Source: Muribaculaceae bacterium (lineage in GTDB: Bacteria > Bacteroidota > Bacteroidia > Bacteroidales > Muribaculaceae). From it: 10,049 nucleotides of DNA. Made by a program: the position numbers and the translations under genes. Below, piece by piece: positions 1-5,831 of the stretch; position 1 is the stretch's first letter, and the number at the start of each line of letters is the position of its first letter. The DNA lies in NCBI GenBank assembly GCA_021443235.1, contig JABUUJ010000052.1:1-10049 (forward strand). The letters are read 5' to 3'. The notes below the pieces were generated by a model that saw only the letters and a list, made by a program, of their open reading frames with translations, was not told the origin of the DNA and searched no databases.

Positions 1-267
1 ACATCTGGTCGCTGCGCTCCCTCCTGTGGTCATACCTGCCTACTAACATCCACTGCCTACGGCAGTTTTCATCATTCCCTAAGCCGGGGGCAAATTGTTT
101 ATAGTTGCCTCCATTTTTTATGGTGGCATGGTTTTGGCACGGTTTTTGCATGGTGTGTTAGTGTCGCAAGGGGATGATTTTTTTCCTTGGCGGCAAGGTG
201 GTTTTTCCCGAAAAACCGTGTATAGTTAAATTAGCCAACAATTTTATTAACCTAAAAACTTACTGAC
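1..267. other. Non-coding left end with small hairpins, leader of the first gene
   Basis: I see no convincing gene here. The stretch contains a 6-bp stem hairpin (ACTGCC at 52-57, loop TAC, GGCAGT at 61-66) followed by TTTC, which could be a weak terminator for a gene left of the window. Two adjacent small hairpins lie at 185-198 (CCTTG / CAAGG) and 200-217 (GGTTTTT / AAAAACC with a CCCG loop), preceded by a T run. They could be part of the 5' leader of the gene at 268. No TAnnTTTG box at a sensible distance from that gene was found, so its promoter is unplaced. Confidence 0.4.
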
Positions 268-897
268 ATGCTCAACACACAAACACACACAGCAGAAAAC
301 ACACCTGGCATCCTCGCAATCGACTTCGGCCAACTCAGGGACGAGATCAACGAGACTTTCGCTCACAGCGACGAGGCCACCTACTGGCGCAAACGACTCG
401 CCAACAAGCACAAGCACGTTGACAGCTACCGTCGTCGCAGCACCTCGCGCAACCGCCGCTTGAAAAAGCGCATGTGCGTCAATACGCAAGCCTTCAAGCG
501 GCCCAAGAAATGGTGGGGTTATGACGATAAATACTTCGACCAAGAGGCTCTCGACTACTTTAACCTCGGCCTCGAGAAAAAACGCCCCTGCAACAACCTC
601 GTGCATTGCCACAACTGCCGCAAGAGCAAATATCTATTCGGCTCAAAGAAAGAGGCCGACTTGTTTATTGAGTACCACCACGACGCAATCATGCGACAGA
701 GCGGGTATGCGCCCGTGCGCAGCTATTTCTGCTCGTTTTGCGGCGGCTGGCACGTCACTCACCTCGCCGAGGAGAATTGGACCCCCGGCAAGACTTGGGC
801 CGAAATAACGCTCGAAAAAATCAACAAGTCGAACGAGCAACTCGCAATAAGCAAGGCCCAGCGCAAGCGACTTGCTAAAGCCGCACAAGCGCGCTAG
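268..897 (+). CDS. Zinc-ribbon-like hypothetical protein (209 aa)
   Basis: I do not recognise a named family. The protein is basic and has two cysteine pairs: C114-x2-C117, preceded by C108, and C155-x2-C158, followed at once by GGWH and H162/H165. The C-x2-C-GGWH pattern resembles the zinc-ribbon motif found in many short uncharacterised Bacteroidota proteins, so one structural zinc site formed by the two CxxC pairs is likely. The first third is rich in Arg and Lys (residues 53-70), and the C-terminus (190-209) is a basic, probably helical tail. Nucleic-acid or ribosome binding is a possible inference, not shown. The ATG at 268 is chosen because it opens the frame after an A/T-rich leader. 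The gene lies just upstream of a tRNA with its own promoter, so it appears monocistronic. A long reverse-strand frame over its 5' half is treated as a shadow. Confidence 0.7.
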   Translation: MLNTQTHTAENTPGILAIDFGQLRDEINETFAHSDEATYWRKRLANKHKHVDSYRRRSTSRNRRLKKRMCVNTQAFKRPKKWWGYDDKYFDQEALDYFNLGLEKKRPCNNLVHCHNCRKSKYLFGSKKEADLFIEYHHDAIMRQSGYAPVRSYFCSFCGGWHVTHLAEENWTPGKTWAEITLEKINKSNEQLAISKAQRKRLAKAAQAR

Positions 898-985
898 ATC
901 CCGTCGCTATCGACGCCAAAACCGGAGCGTAATTGCACGCACGCGCAACGAAAATAGAGCTTTTTTGAAAAAAAACCGCAAAATG

Positions 986-1017
986 TTTGGTCATTTCAAA
1001 AAATCGCTATACCTTTG
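986..1017 (+). promoter_or_regulatory. Bacteroidota-type promoter of the tRNA-Phe gene
   Basis: A -33 element TTTG (986-989) is followed after 20 bases by a -7 element TACCTTTG (1010-1017). This matches the Bacteroidota housekeeping sigma consensus TTTG-N19/20-TAnnTTTG. Transcription would start a few bases downstream, about 10-15 bases before the mature tRNA end at 1036. Confidence 0.8.
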
Positions 1018-1035
1018 CACTCGCAATTAAGCGAT

Positions 1036-1107
1036 GGTCCCCTAGCTCAGTGGTAGAGCAATGGACTGAAAATCCATGTGTCCCCGGTTCAATTCCTGGG
1101 GGGACCA
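1036..1107 (+). tRNA. tRNA-Phe (anticodon GAA)
   Basis: The cloverleaf can be folded by hand. The acceptor stem GGTCCCC (1036-1042) pairs perfectly with GGGGACC (1100-1106). The D arm is GCTC-AGTGGTA-GAGC (1045-1059). The anticodon stem is ATGGA/TCCAT (1061-1065, 1073-1077) with loop CTGAAAA and anticodon GAA at 1068-1070. The variable loop has 5 bases, and the T loop is TTCAATT (1088-1094). The discriminator base is A1107, and the following bases are CCC, so the 3' CCA is not exactly encoded. The T stem (1083-1087 with 1095-1099) carries one C-U mismatch, 1085 against 1097. It was probably recruited alone from the promoter at 986-1017. Confidence 0.95.
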
Positions 1108-1241
1108 CCCAAAACCCCGCAAGCGCTTGCCCCACGTGGAGCAGGCGCTTGCCCCATTTTACCCACCCGACTTCCTCCCACATCCCTCACCTCCCATCAC
1201 TCACCCCCCACCACCTACCACCCTTCTCCCGGCACCCCTAC
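1108..1241. other. C-rich, G-poor spacer after the tRNA
   Basis: No gene is visible. The first part holds a perfect 12-bp palindrome GCAAGCGCTTGC (1119-1130), and the 12-mer GCGCTTGCCCCA occurs twice (1123-1134 and 1145-1156). From about 1157 to 1241 the plus strand is almost entirely C, T and A, with only three G residues, built of CACC/CCTC-like words. Translated frames across it are proline- and histidine-rich and are not believable proteins. It ends where the first 82-bp repeat begins. Confidence 0.6.
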
Positions 1242-1323
1242 TTTCTGGGCGGGAAATGTTGAAAATGGAGCGATAACTCCTCGCTAAGTGCTTTTTTTTA
1301 CCACTTACCGAGGAGTTATCGAT
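1242..1323 (+). repeat. 82-bp direct repeat, left copy, with long hairpin
   Basis: This copy is identical base for base to 2879-2960 and in the same orientation. Its right two thirds form a hairpin: arms 1271-1290 and 1302-1321 (20 bp, a single C-C mismatch at 1284/1308) around an 11-base loop containing eight T residues. The outer part (1242-1270) is not part of the hairpin. The repeat ends just before the -7 box of the ATPase gene, so the hairpin occupies the place where a -33 element would be. It could be a miniature mobile or REP-like unit, a terminator, or a regulatory structure. Confidence 0.9.
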
Positions 1324-1332
1324 GATTTTTAT

Positions 1333-1340
1333 TATCTTTG
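1333..1340 (+). promoter_or_regulatory. -7 promoter box of the ATPase gene
   Basis: TATCTTTG matches the Bacteroidota -7 consensus TAnnTTTG and is followed by CAC, like the tRNA promoter box. It lies 31 bases before the ATPase start codon, leaving a leader of about 25 bases. No TTTG is present 19-21 bases upstream; that region is the right arm of the repeat hairpin. The promoter may therefore be weak or depend on the repeat. Confidence 0.6.
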
Positions 1341-1371
1341 CACAAATTATTTAATTGAAAATAACTGAAAT

Positions 1372-2805
1372 ATGCGCATAATAGGCCGAAAAAAGGAATT
1401 AGAGACATTAGAAGAGTGCTATAACTCAAATAAGTCGGAGTTTGTGGGCTTGTTTGGCCGCCGTCGCGTGGGCAAAACATTCATTGTCAAGGAAGCTTTT
1501 CGCGACAGGCTGTTGCTTCATGTTACCGGCATTTACAATGGAAGCCGAAAGGAACAGATCAACAAGTTTTGCCTTGCATTGAACCGAGCCAATGGCAAAG
1601 CCAACAATGCGAGCGCAAATACTTGGTTTGAAGCATTTGAGCTGCTTCAGGACTTCTTGGTGACAATCCCTAAGCAAGAAGGCAAGAAAAAGGTGATTTT
1701 TCTTGACGAACTGCCCTGGATGGACACTCCAAAGTCAAATTTCTTGTCGGCTCTTGAGTATTTTTGGAACAATTTTGCGGCATGGGAACACGATATTATG
1801 CTCATCGTGTGTGGATCGGCAACAAGTTGGATTGTCAAGAAAATAATTGATAATCACGGTGGACTGCACAACAGGCTCACCGCTCGCATTCATCTGCACC
1901 CATTCACTCTTGCCGAAACCGAGGAGTTTATACTTGAGAAGGGCATAAACTGGAGCCGGTACGACATTGCGCGCTGCTACATGATCATGGGTGGAGTGCC
2001 CTACTACCTTGACTATCTGAGAAAAGGCAGCCAAGGTCTTAACAAAAACATCGATTCGCTGTTTTTCTCGCAAGACGCTGTACTGCGCGAGGAATACGAC
2101 AACCTGTTTTGCTCGCTTTTTAAAAATGCCAAGCCACATGTTAAGGTTATCGAGTGCTTGTCACAGAAAAACATTGGCCTCACCCGAGCCGAGATAATTA
2201 AAGGAAGCGGACTTGATGATAACGGCGACACATCTGAGGTACTTAGCGACCTTGAAGCCTGTGGATTTATCCGCCGCTACAAAGCCTATGGGAAGCGCTC
2301 TCGAGGCTCACTATACCAAATTGTAGACTTCTACACGCTGTTCTATCTGCAACATGTGAAAGGCACATCGCTCACTTCAACCAACCACTGGTCTTCAATA
2401 GCCAATTCGCCAGCCGTCGCATCATGGATGGGAAACACCTTTGAGATGTTGTGCACGATGCATACACACCAAATGCAACAAGCATTAGGATTCTCGGCCG
2501 TAGCGAGCGATTTCTCGGCATGGCGAGCAACCAAGGACGACAACAAGCGAGGAGCGCAGGTAGACTTGGTCATTGATCGGCGAGACGACATTATCAACCT
2601 GTGTGAGATGAAGTTCTCGCGAGAGCAATATGAGATAACCCTTGAACAAGAAAACAATCTCATAAACAAGATTGAACGCTTTAAACAAGAAAATAAAACT
2701 CGCAAGGCCATTCATCTCACCCTGGTAACAGTTAGTGGATTAAAAGAGAACTCACATTCGGGCATTGTCGACTCACAACTCACTTTAGACGACCTATTCA
2801 AGTAA
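1372..2805 (+). CDS. Archaeal-type AAA/STAND ATPase with C-terminal PD-(D/E)XK-like domain (DUF234 type)
   Basis: This 477-residue protein fits the Pfam Archaeal ATPase / DUF234 architecture (COG1672-like). Residues 3-15 carry the family's opening IGRKKELETLEE. The Walker A motif GRRRVGKT is at 29-36 and Walker B VIFLDE at 108-113, followed by LPWMD. The middle (about 190-330) is helical and winged-helix-like. The C-terminal part has D398 in QVDLVI and E412-x-K414 in CEMK, the spacing of a PD-(D/E)XK nuclease core, so a nuclease or nuclease-derived fold is likely. The cellular role of these proteins in Bacteroidales is not established; mobile-element or defence links are inference. The gene sits alone between identical 82-bp repeats, has its own -7 box and a terminator, and uses more A/T-ending codons than the exporter and redox genes. 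This suggests acquisition as a cassette. The frame is intact with no key residue missing, so it is probably functional. Confidence 0.9.
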   Translation: MRIIGRKKELETLEECYNSNKSEFVGLFGRRRVGKTFIVKEAFRDRLLLHVTGIYNGSRKEQINKFCLALNRANGKANNASANTWFEAFELLQDFLVTIPKQEGKKKVIFLDELPWMDTPKSNFLSALEYFWNNFAAWEHDIMLIVCGSATSWIVKKIIDNHGGLHNRLTARIHLHPFTLAETEEFILEKGINWSRYDIARCYMIMGGVPYYLDYLRKGSQGLNKNIDSLFFSQDAVLREEYDNLFCSLFKNAKPHVKVIECLSQKNIGLTRAEIIKGSGLDDNGDTSEVLSDLEACGFIRRYKAYGKRSRGSLYQIVDFYTLFYLQHVKGTSLTSTNHWSSIANSPAVASWMGNTFEMLCTMHTHQMQQALGFSAVASDFSAWRATKDDNKRGAQVDLVIDRRDDIINLCEMKFSREQYEITLEQENNLINKIERFKQENKTRKAIHLTLVTVSGLKENSHSGIVDSQLTLDDLFK

Positions 2806-2860
2806 TTTTCTCGCAACCGTCTTCTTGCTGCCTCCCATAAAAGTTGACACACGACCTGCC

Positions 2861-2881
2861 ACACATTTCTAATGTGTTTTT
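2861..2881 (+). terminator. Probable intrinsic terminator after the ATPase gene
   Basis: ACACATT (2861-2867) pairs with AATGTGT (2871-2877) around a TCT loop, and a T run (2878-2881) follows. The hairpin sits 56 bases after the ATPase stop and directly abuts the right 82-bp repeat. The stem is short and A/T-rich, so efficiency is uncertain. Confidence 0.5.
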
Positions 2882-2960
2882 CTGGGCGGGAAATGTTGAA
2901 AATGGAGCGATAACTCCTCGCTAAGTGCTTTTTTTTACCACTTACCGAGGAGTTATCGAT
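2879..2960 (+). repeat. 82-bp direct repeat, right copy, with long hairpin
   Basis: This copy is identical to 1242-1323 over all 82 positions, including the loop T8 run and the C-C mismatch. Homology stops sharply on both sides (2878 T against 1241 C; 2961 A against 1324 G). The hairpin arms are 2908-2927 and 2939-2958. The repeat lies 14 bases beyond the stop codon of the convergent minus-strand gene, so the hairpin could end transcription of that gene. Read in that direction it lacks a clear T run. Confidence 0.9.
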
Positions 2961-2974
2961 ATTTTTGGGAAAAT

Positions 2975-3565
2975 TTAAGGGGTTGGGACGTTGAGGGCAG
3001 CGGGGAGGGAGGCGATGGCGGCGGTGTGGAAGCGGTAGCGGCCGTCTGTCGGGCGCACCACGCAACGCGCCATCGTCACCACAGGCTGGGCGGTGCCGCC
3101 ATTGCCGTAAAGCATCAGCCACGCGCCGTGGTCGACCGCCACTGGGCAATGCACGCCTGCTCGCGTCCATGGATTGCGTTGCAACCGGCCTGTGGCATCG
3201 TCAGGCCTGGCAAAGGCCGTCACGCCACACTTCCAGCCATCGAGCTGCCACTCCACAGGCCGCACACATTGTGCTGGCACAATGGCCTTTACTGCGCCGT
3301 CGGGCATAAGCGTTGCCGTCACGAGGGCCTTCACATCCTCCACTGGCAGCCACGCCGGCGAGGCATCCTCGAGCAGCTGTGCATACCACGTCCGGGCTCT
3401 CACGCGCAGCCACTCGTCAATGTCGATGCCATCGTCGCGCTCCACCACGCAGTCGCGGCGTCCCGGCTCCAGGTTCATCACTCGCTTGCACAGCGCAAGC
3501 ATCTCGTCCTCGGTCAGGTCAAGCATCTGGCTCGCGCCCCAACCCATCATCTCGTTCACATCCAT
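2975..3565 (-). CDS. Hypothetical protein, function unknown (196 aa)
   Basis: I do not recognise the family. The minus frame is preferred over the overlapping plus frames for three reasons: it has a -7 box upstream, it ends in TAA just before the repeat hairpin, and its protein composition is balanced. The overlapping plus frames give His/Arg/Ser-rich products typical of shadows. The N-terminal half is acidic and helical (LTEDEMLALCKR at 17-28, IDIDEWLRVRAR at 47-58, then WYAQLLED). The second half alternates hydrophobic and polar residues like a small beta domain, with several Trp and Cys residues. No signal peptide or membrane segment is seen, so it is probably cytoplasmic. The gene is strongly G/C-rich, unlike the adjacent ATPase gene, and is transcribed divergently from the ABC exporter. 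It appears to be a single-gene unit. Confidence 0.7.
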   Translation of the reverse strand: MDVNEMMGWGASQMLDLTEDEMLALCKRVMNLEPGRRDCVVERDDGIDIDEWLRVRARTWYAQLLEDASPAWLPVEDVKALVTATLMPDGAVKAIVPAQCVRPVEWQLDGWKCGVTAFARPDDATGRLQRNPWTRAGVHCPVAVDHGAWLMLYGNGGTAQPVVTMARCVVRPTDGRYRFHTAAIASLPAALNVPTP

Positions 3566-3585
3566 AACTGTCAGATTTTTTTGCG

Positions 3586-3593
3586 CAAAATTA
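3586..3593 (-). promoter_or_regulatory. -7 promoter box of the minus-strand hypothetical gene
   Basis: Read on the minus strand this is TAATTTTG, matching TAnnTTTG, 20 bases before the ATG at 3565. No TTTG stands at -33; that region is a C-rich tract (about 3593-3630 on the plus strand). Supports the start codon and orientation chosen for the gene. Confidence 0.55.
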
Positions 3594-3709
3594 CCCTTCC
3601 ACCACCCACCTCCACCCCGTCAACCAAGCAACATCTCTACACTTGCCGTTTAAACCGGTTTTCTTTGCCAAAAAATTTAGTGACAAATTGAGGTGCCAGG
3701 TGTTAGTGA

Positions 3710-3741
3710 CATGTGCACCCCTTTATAGGGGGGTGCACATG
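3710..3741. promoter_or_regulatory. Perfect 12-bp-stem hairpin or palindromic operator
   Basis: CATGTGCACCCC (3710-3721) and GGGGTGCACATG (3730-3741) are exact reverse complements around the 8-base loop TTTATAGG. No T run follows on either strand, so an ordinary intrinsic terminator is unlikely. An operator or an RNA structure is more plausible. The left arm overlaps the second TTAGTGACA motif by two bases. Confidence 0.5.
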
Positions 3742-3770
3742 GTACTATACCTGCACACCGTTGTCGTGAA

Positions 3771-3795
3771 AAATGACACTAAATGAGTGTCATTT
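3771..3795. promoter_or_regulatory. Perfect 10-bp inverted repeat with TGACACT / AGTGTCA half sites
   Basis: AAATGACACT (3771-3780) and AGTGTCATTT (3786-3795) are exact reverse complements with a 5-base spacer. Half sites of this length and spacing are typical of dimeric regulator operators. It shares the TGACA core with the direct motifs around it, which fits one regulator binding several sites. It lies about 110 bases upstream of the exporter -7 box. Confidence 0.45.
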
Positions 3796-3882
3796 GGTGA
3801 CAGCCACTGTCGCTAACATCCTGTGATAGTGATAAAAATTGGTGACACAAACTCAAAAACACCTCAAAATTCCAATGAACTA

Positions 3883-3915
3883 TTTGGGATAATTGATTTT
3901 TTTGAGTTAACTTTG
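3883..3915 (+). promoter_or_regulatory. Promoter of the ABC exporter gene
   Basis: TTTG at 3883-3886 and TAACTTTG at 3908-3915 form a Bacteroidota-type promoter with a 21-base spacer, slightly long. Expected transcription start is near 3920. This decides the exporter start: a TTG at 3920 would lie at or before the first transcribed base, so the ATG at 3941 is taken. Confidence 0.65.
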
Positions 3916-3940
3916 TAGTTTGGAAAATAGTTTTGATCCA

Positions 3941-5767
3941 ATGAAGAAGTTTTTCAAGGTGCTGGCACGCTTTGTGCCGCCCTACAAAAAATATGTGATC
4001 CTCAACGTGGTGTTTAACGTCCTCGAGGCGTTTCTCACGCTGTTCTCTTTTGCCCTCATCATCCCCATCCTGGAGATGCTCTTTGGGCTGAACACCGCCA
4101 CCTACGATTTTATGGCGTGGAGTAGCGCCAGTCCTCAAACGGTGATAGTCAACAACTTCTACTACTATGTGCAGTTGGTTATCGATAGCTACGGGGCGAG
4201 CGCCGCGCTGGCAGGCATCGCCACGGCACTGGTGATTATGACCTTTTTCAAGGTTGCGGCAGCCTACCTGAGCGCATTCTTCATGGTGTCGATTCGCACT
4301 GGCGTGACACGCGACCTGCGCAACCAAATCTACGACAAAATCGTGTCGCTGCCCATCGGGTTCTTCTCGAGCGAGCGCAAGGGCGACGTGATGGCGCGCA
4401 TCAGCGGCGACGTGACCGAGGTCGAGACCTCAATCATGGCGTCGCTCGACATGATGTTTAAAAATCCCATCATGATTGTGGTGTGCCTCACGATGATGAT
4501 TGTCACCAGCTGGCAACTCACAGCGTTTGTTCTCGTGCTGCTGCCCGTGGCAGGACTGGCAATGGGACAAACTGGCAAACGCCTGAAGCGCAAGTCAATG
4601 GAAGCGCAAAACCAGTGGGGAGTGCTGCTGAGCAACATTGAGGAAACCATAGGCGGGCTGCGTGTGGTGAAGGCCTTCAACGCCGAGAAAAAGGTGAGGC
4701 AACGCTTTGAGCGCGAGAACGACGAGTGGCGCAACATCAACAACCGCATGAACTGGCGACAGGTGCTCGCACACCCCATGAGCGAGTTGCTGGGCACTGC
4801 CACCATCGCCGTCGTGCTGTGGTTTGGCGGCACGCTCATCCTCAGCGGCGACAGCACCATCACCGCGCCTAAGTTTATCTACTACATGGTGATCTTCTAC
4901 AGCATCATCAATCCCGCCAAAGACCTGTCGAAGGCCTCCTATGCCGTGCAACGAGGCATGGCGTCGATGGATCGCATCGACCGCATACTGCTGGCGCAGA
5001 ACGACATAACCGACCCCGAGAAGCCCGTAAAACTCACCAGCATGACGCAAGGCATCAAGTACAGCAACGTGCGGTTCCGCTATGGTGAGGCGTGGGTAAT
5101 CGACGATGTGTCGATCGACATCCCCATGGGCAAAACCGTTGCCCTCGTGGGGCAGAGCGGCTCGGGAAAAACCACCATAGCCGACCTGCTGCCGCGATTC
5201 TACGACGTGCAAGAGGGCTCCATCACCATCGACGGAGTGGACCTGAGGCAATATCGCGTCGCCGACCTGCGCGCGCTCATGGGCAACGTCAACCAGGAGG
5301 CGATCCTCTTCAACGACTCGTTCTACAACAACATCACCTTCGGGGTAGAGAATGCCACACGCGAGGAAGTTGAGGAGGCGGCGCGCATCGCCAACGCCTA
5401 TGACTTCATCATGGCGAGCGAGAACGGATTTGACACCAACATTGGCGACCGAGGCTGCAAGCTCTCGGGCGGACAGCGGCAACGCGTCAGCATAGCGCGA
5501 GCCATCCTCAAGAACCCGCCCATCCTCATCCTCGACGAGGCCACCAGCGCGCTCGACACCGAGAGCGAGCACCTGGTGCAGGAGGCCCTGGACTCACTGA
5601 TGAAGGGACGCACCACGCTGGTTATCGCCCACCGCCTCTCGACCATCAAAAACGCCGACATGATTGTCGTGATGCAAGACGGACGAGTGGTGGAGCGCGG
5701 CAGCCACGACACCCTCATGGCAACCAACGGCGCCTACCGAAAATTAGTAGAAATGCAAAGCTTCTAA
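3941..5767 (+). CDS. Type I ABC exporter, fused membrane and ATPase domains (MsbA-like)
   Basis: This is a half-transporter of 608 residues that would work as a homodimer in the inner membrane, exporting a lipid, drug or peptide. The N-terminal half has about six membrane spans, including around 18-45, 85-110, 175-208 and 280-325. The ATPase half is complete: Walker A GQSGSGKT at 404-411, Q452 of the Q loop, signature LSGGQ at 508-512, Walker B ILILDE at 528-533 followed by ATSALD, and the H-loop histidine H564. MsbA-like lipid A-core flippase is the closest functional guess from length and layout, but substrate cannot be read from sequence. The ATG at 3941 is chosen over a TTG 21 bases upstream because of the promoter at 3908-3915. 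It is followed after 64 bases by a gene for a secreted protein on the same strand. Confidence 0.93.
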   Translation: MKKFFKVLARFVPPYKKYVILNVVFNVLEAFLTLFSFALIIPILEMLFGLNTATYDFMAWSSASPQTVIVNNFYYYVQLVIDSYGASAALAGIATALVIMTFFKVAAAYLSAFFMVSIRTGVTRDLRNQIYDKIVSLPIGFFSSERKGDVMARISGDVTEVETSIMASLDMMFKNPIMIVVCLTMMIVTSWQLTAFVLVLLPVAGLAMGQTGKRLKRKSMEAQNQWGVLLSNIEETIGGLRVVKAFNAEKKVRQRFERENDEWRNINNRMNWRQVLAHPMSELLGTATIAVVLWFGGTLILSGDSTITAPKFIYYMVIFYSIINPAKDLSKASYAVQRGMASMDRIDRILLAQNDITDPEKPVKLTSMTQGIKYSNVRFRYGEAWVIDDVSIDIPMGKTVALVGQSGSGKTTIADLLPRFYDVQEGSITIDGVDLRQYRVADLRALMGNVNQEAILFNDSFYNNITFGVENATREEVEEAARIANAYDFIMASENGFDTNIGDRGCKLSGGQRQRVSIARAILKNPPILILDEATSALDTESEHLVQEALDSLMKGRTTLVIAHRLSTIKNADMIVVMQDGRVVERGSHDTLMATNGAYRKLVEMQSF

Positions 5768-5831
5768 GAGAATTTAAAGCCACGAATTTCAATATCTCGA
5801 AACCTCGAAAACAAATAAATAATACATAGTT

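Larger units (their letters stand above)
3566..3940. other. Divergent intergenic region with hairpins and repeated TTRGTGACA motifs
   Basis: This 375-base region separates the minus-strand gene and the ABC exporter and holds no convincing gene. It contains the minus-strand promoter, a G-poor C-rich tract, two perfect hairpins (listed separately), and the exporter promoter. The motif TTRGTGACA occurs at 3677-3685, 3703-3711, 3794-3802 and 3839-3847. A close inverted version, TGACACTAA, is at 3774-3782. The clustering suggests a binding site array for a regulator, but the protein is unknown. Confidence 0.5.

Noticed and set aside
1036..1107. tRNA-Phe as an attachment site of an integrated element
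   Set aside because: I could not find a second copy of the tRNA 3' end downstream in the window, and no integrase is present.
987..1287. Short plus-strand frames across the tRNA and C-rich spacer
   Set aside because: They read through the tRNA gene and a low-complexity tract and give Pro/His-rich products.
1242..2960. Insertion sequence or composite transposon
   Set aside because: The repeats are direct, only 82 bp, and no transposase is encoded; a cassette or dispersed repeat is the safer reading.
3026..3691. 221-residue plus-strand frame over the minus-strand hypothetical gene
   Set aside because: Its product is rich in His, Arg and Ser as expected of a shadow in G/C-rich DNA, it runs through the minus-strand gene's promoter, and it has no promoter of its own.
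3920..3940. TTG start that would add seven residues to the ABC exporter
   Set aside because: It lies five bases after the -7 box, at or before the likely transcription start; the ATG at 3941 leaves a normal short leader.
4595..5572. 325-residue minus-strand frame opposite the ABC exporter
   Set aside because: It overlaps the ATPase domain of a clear exporter gene and has no independent support.
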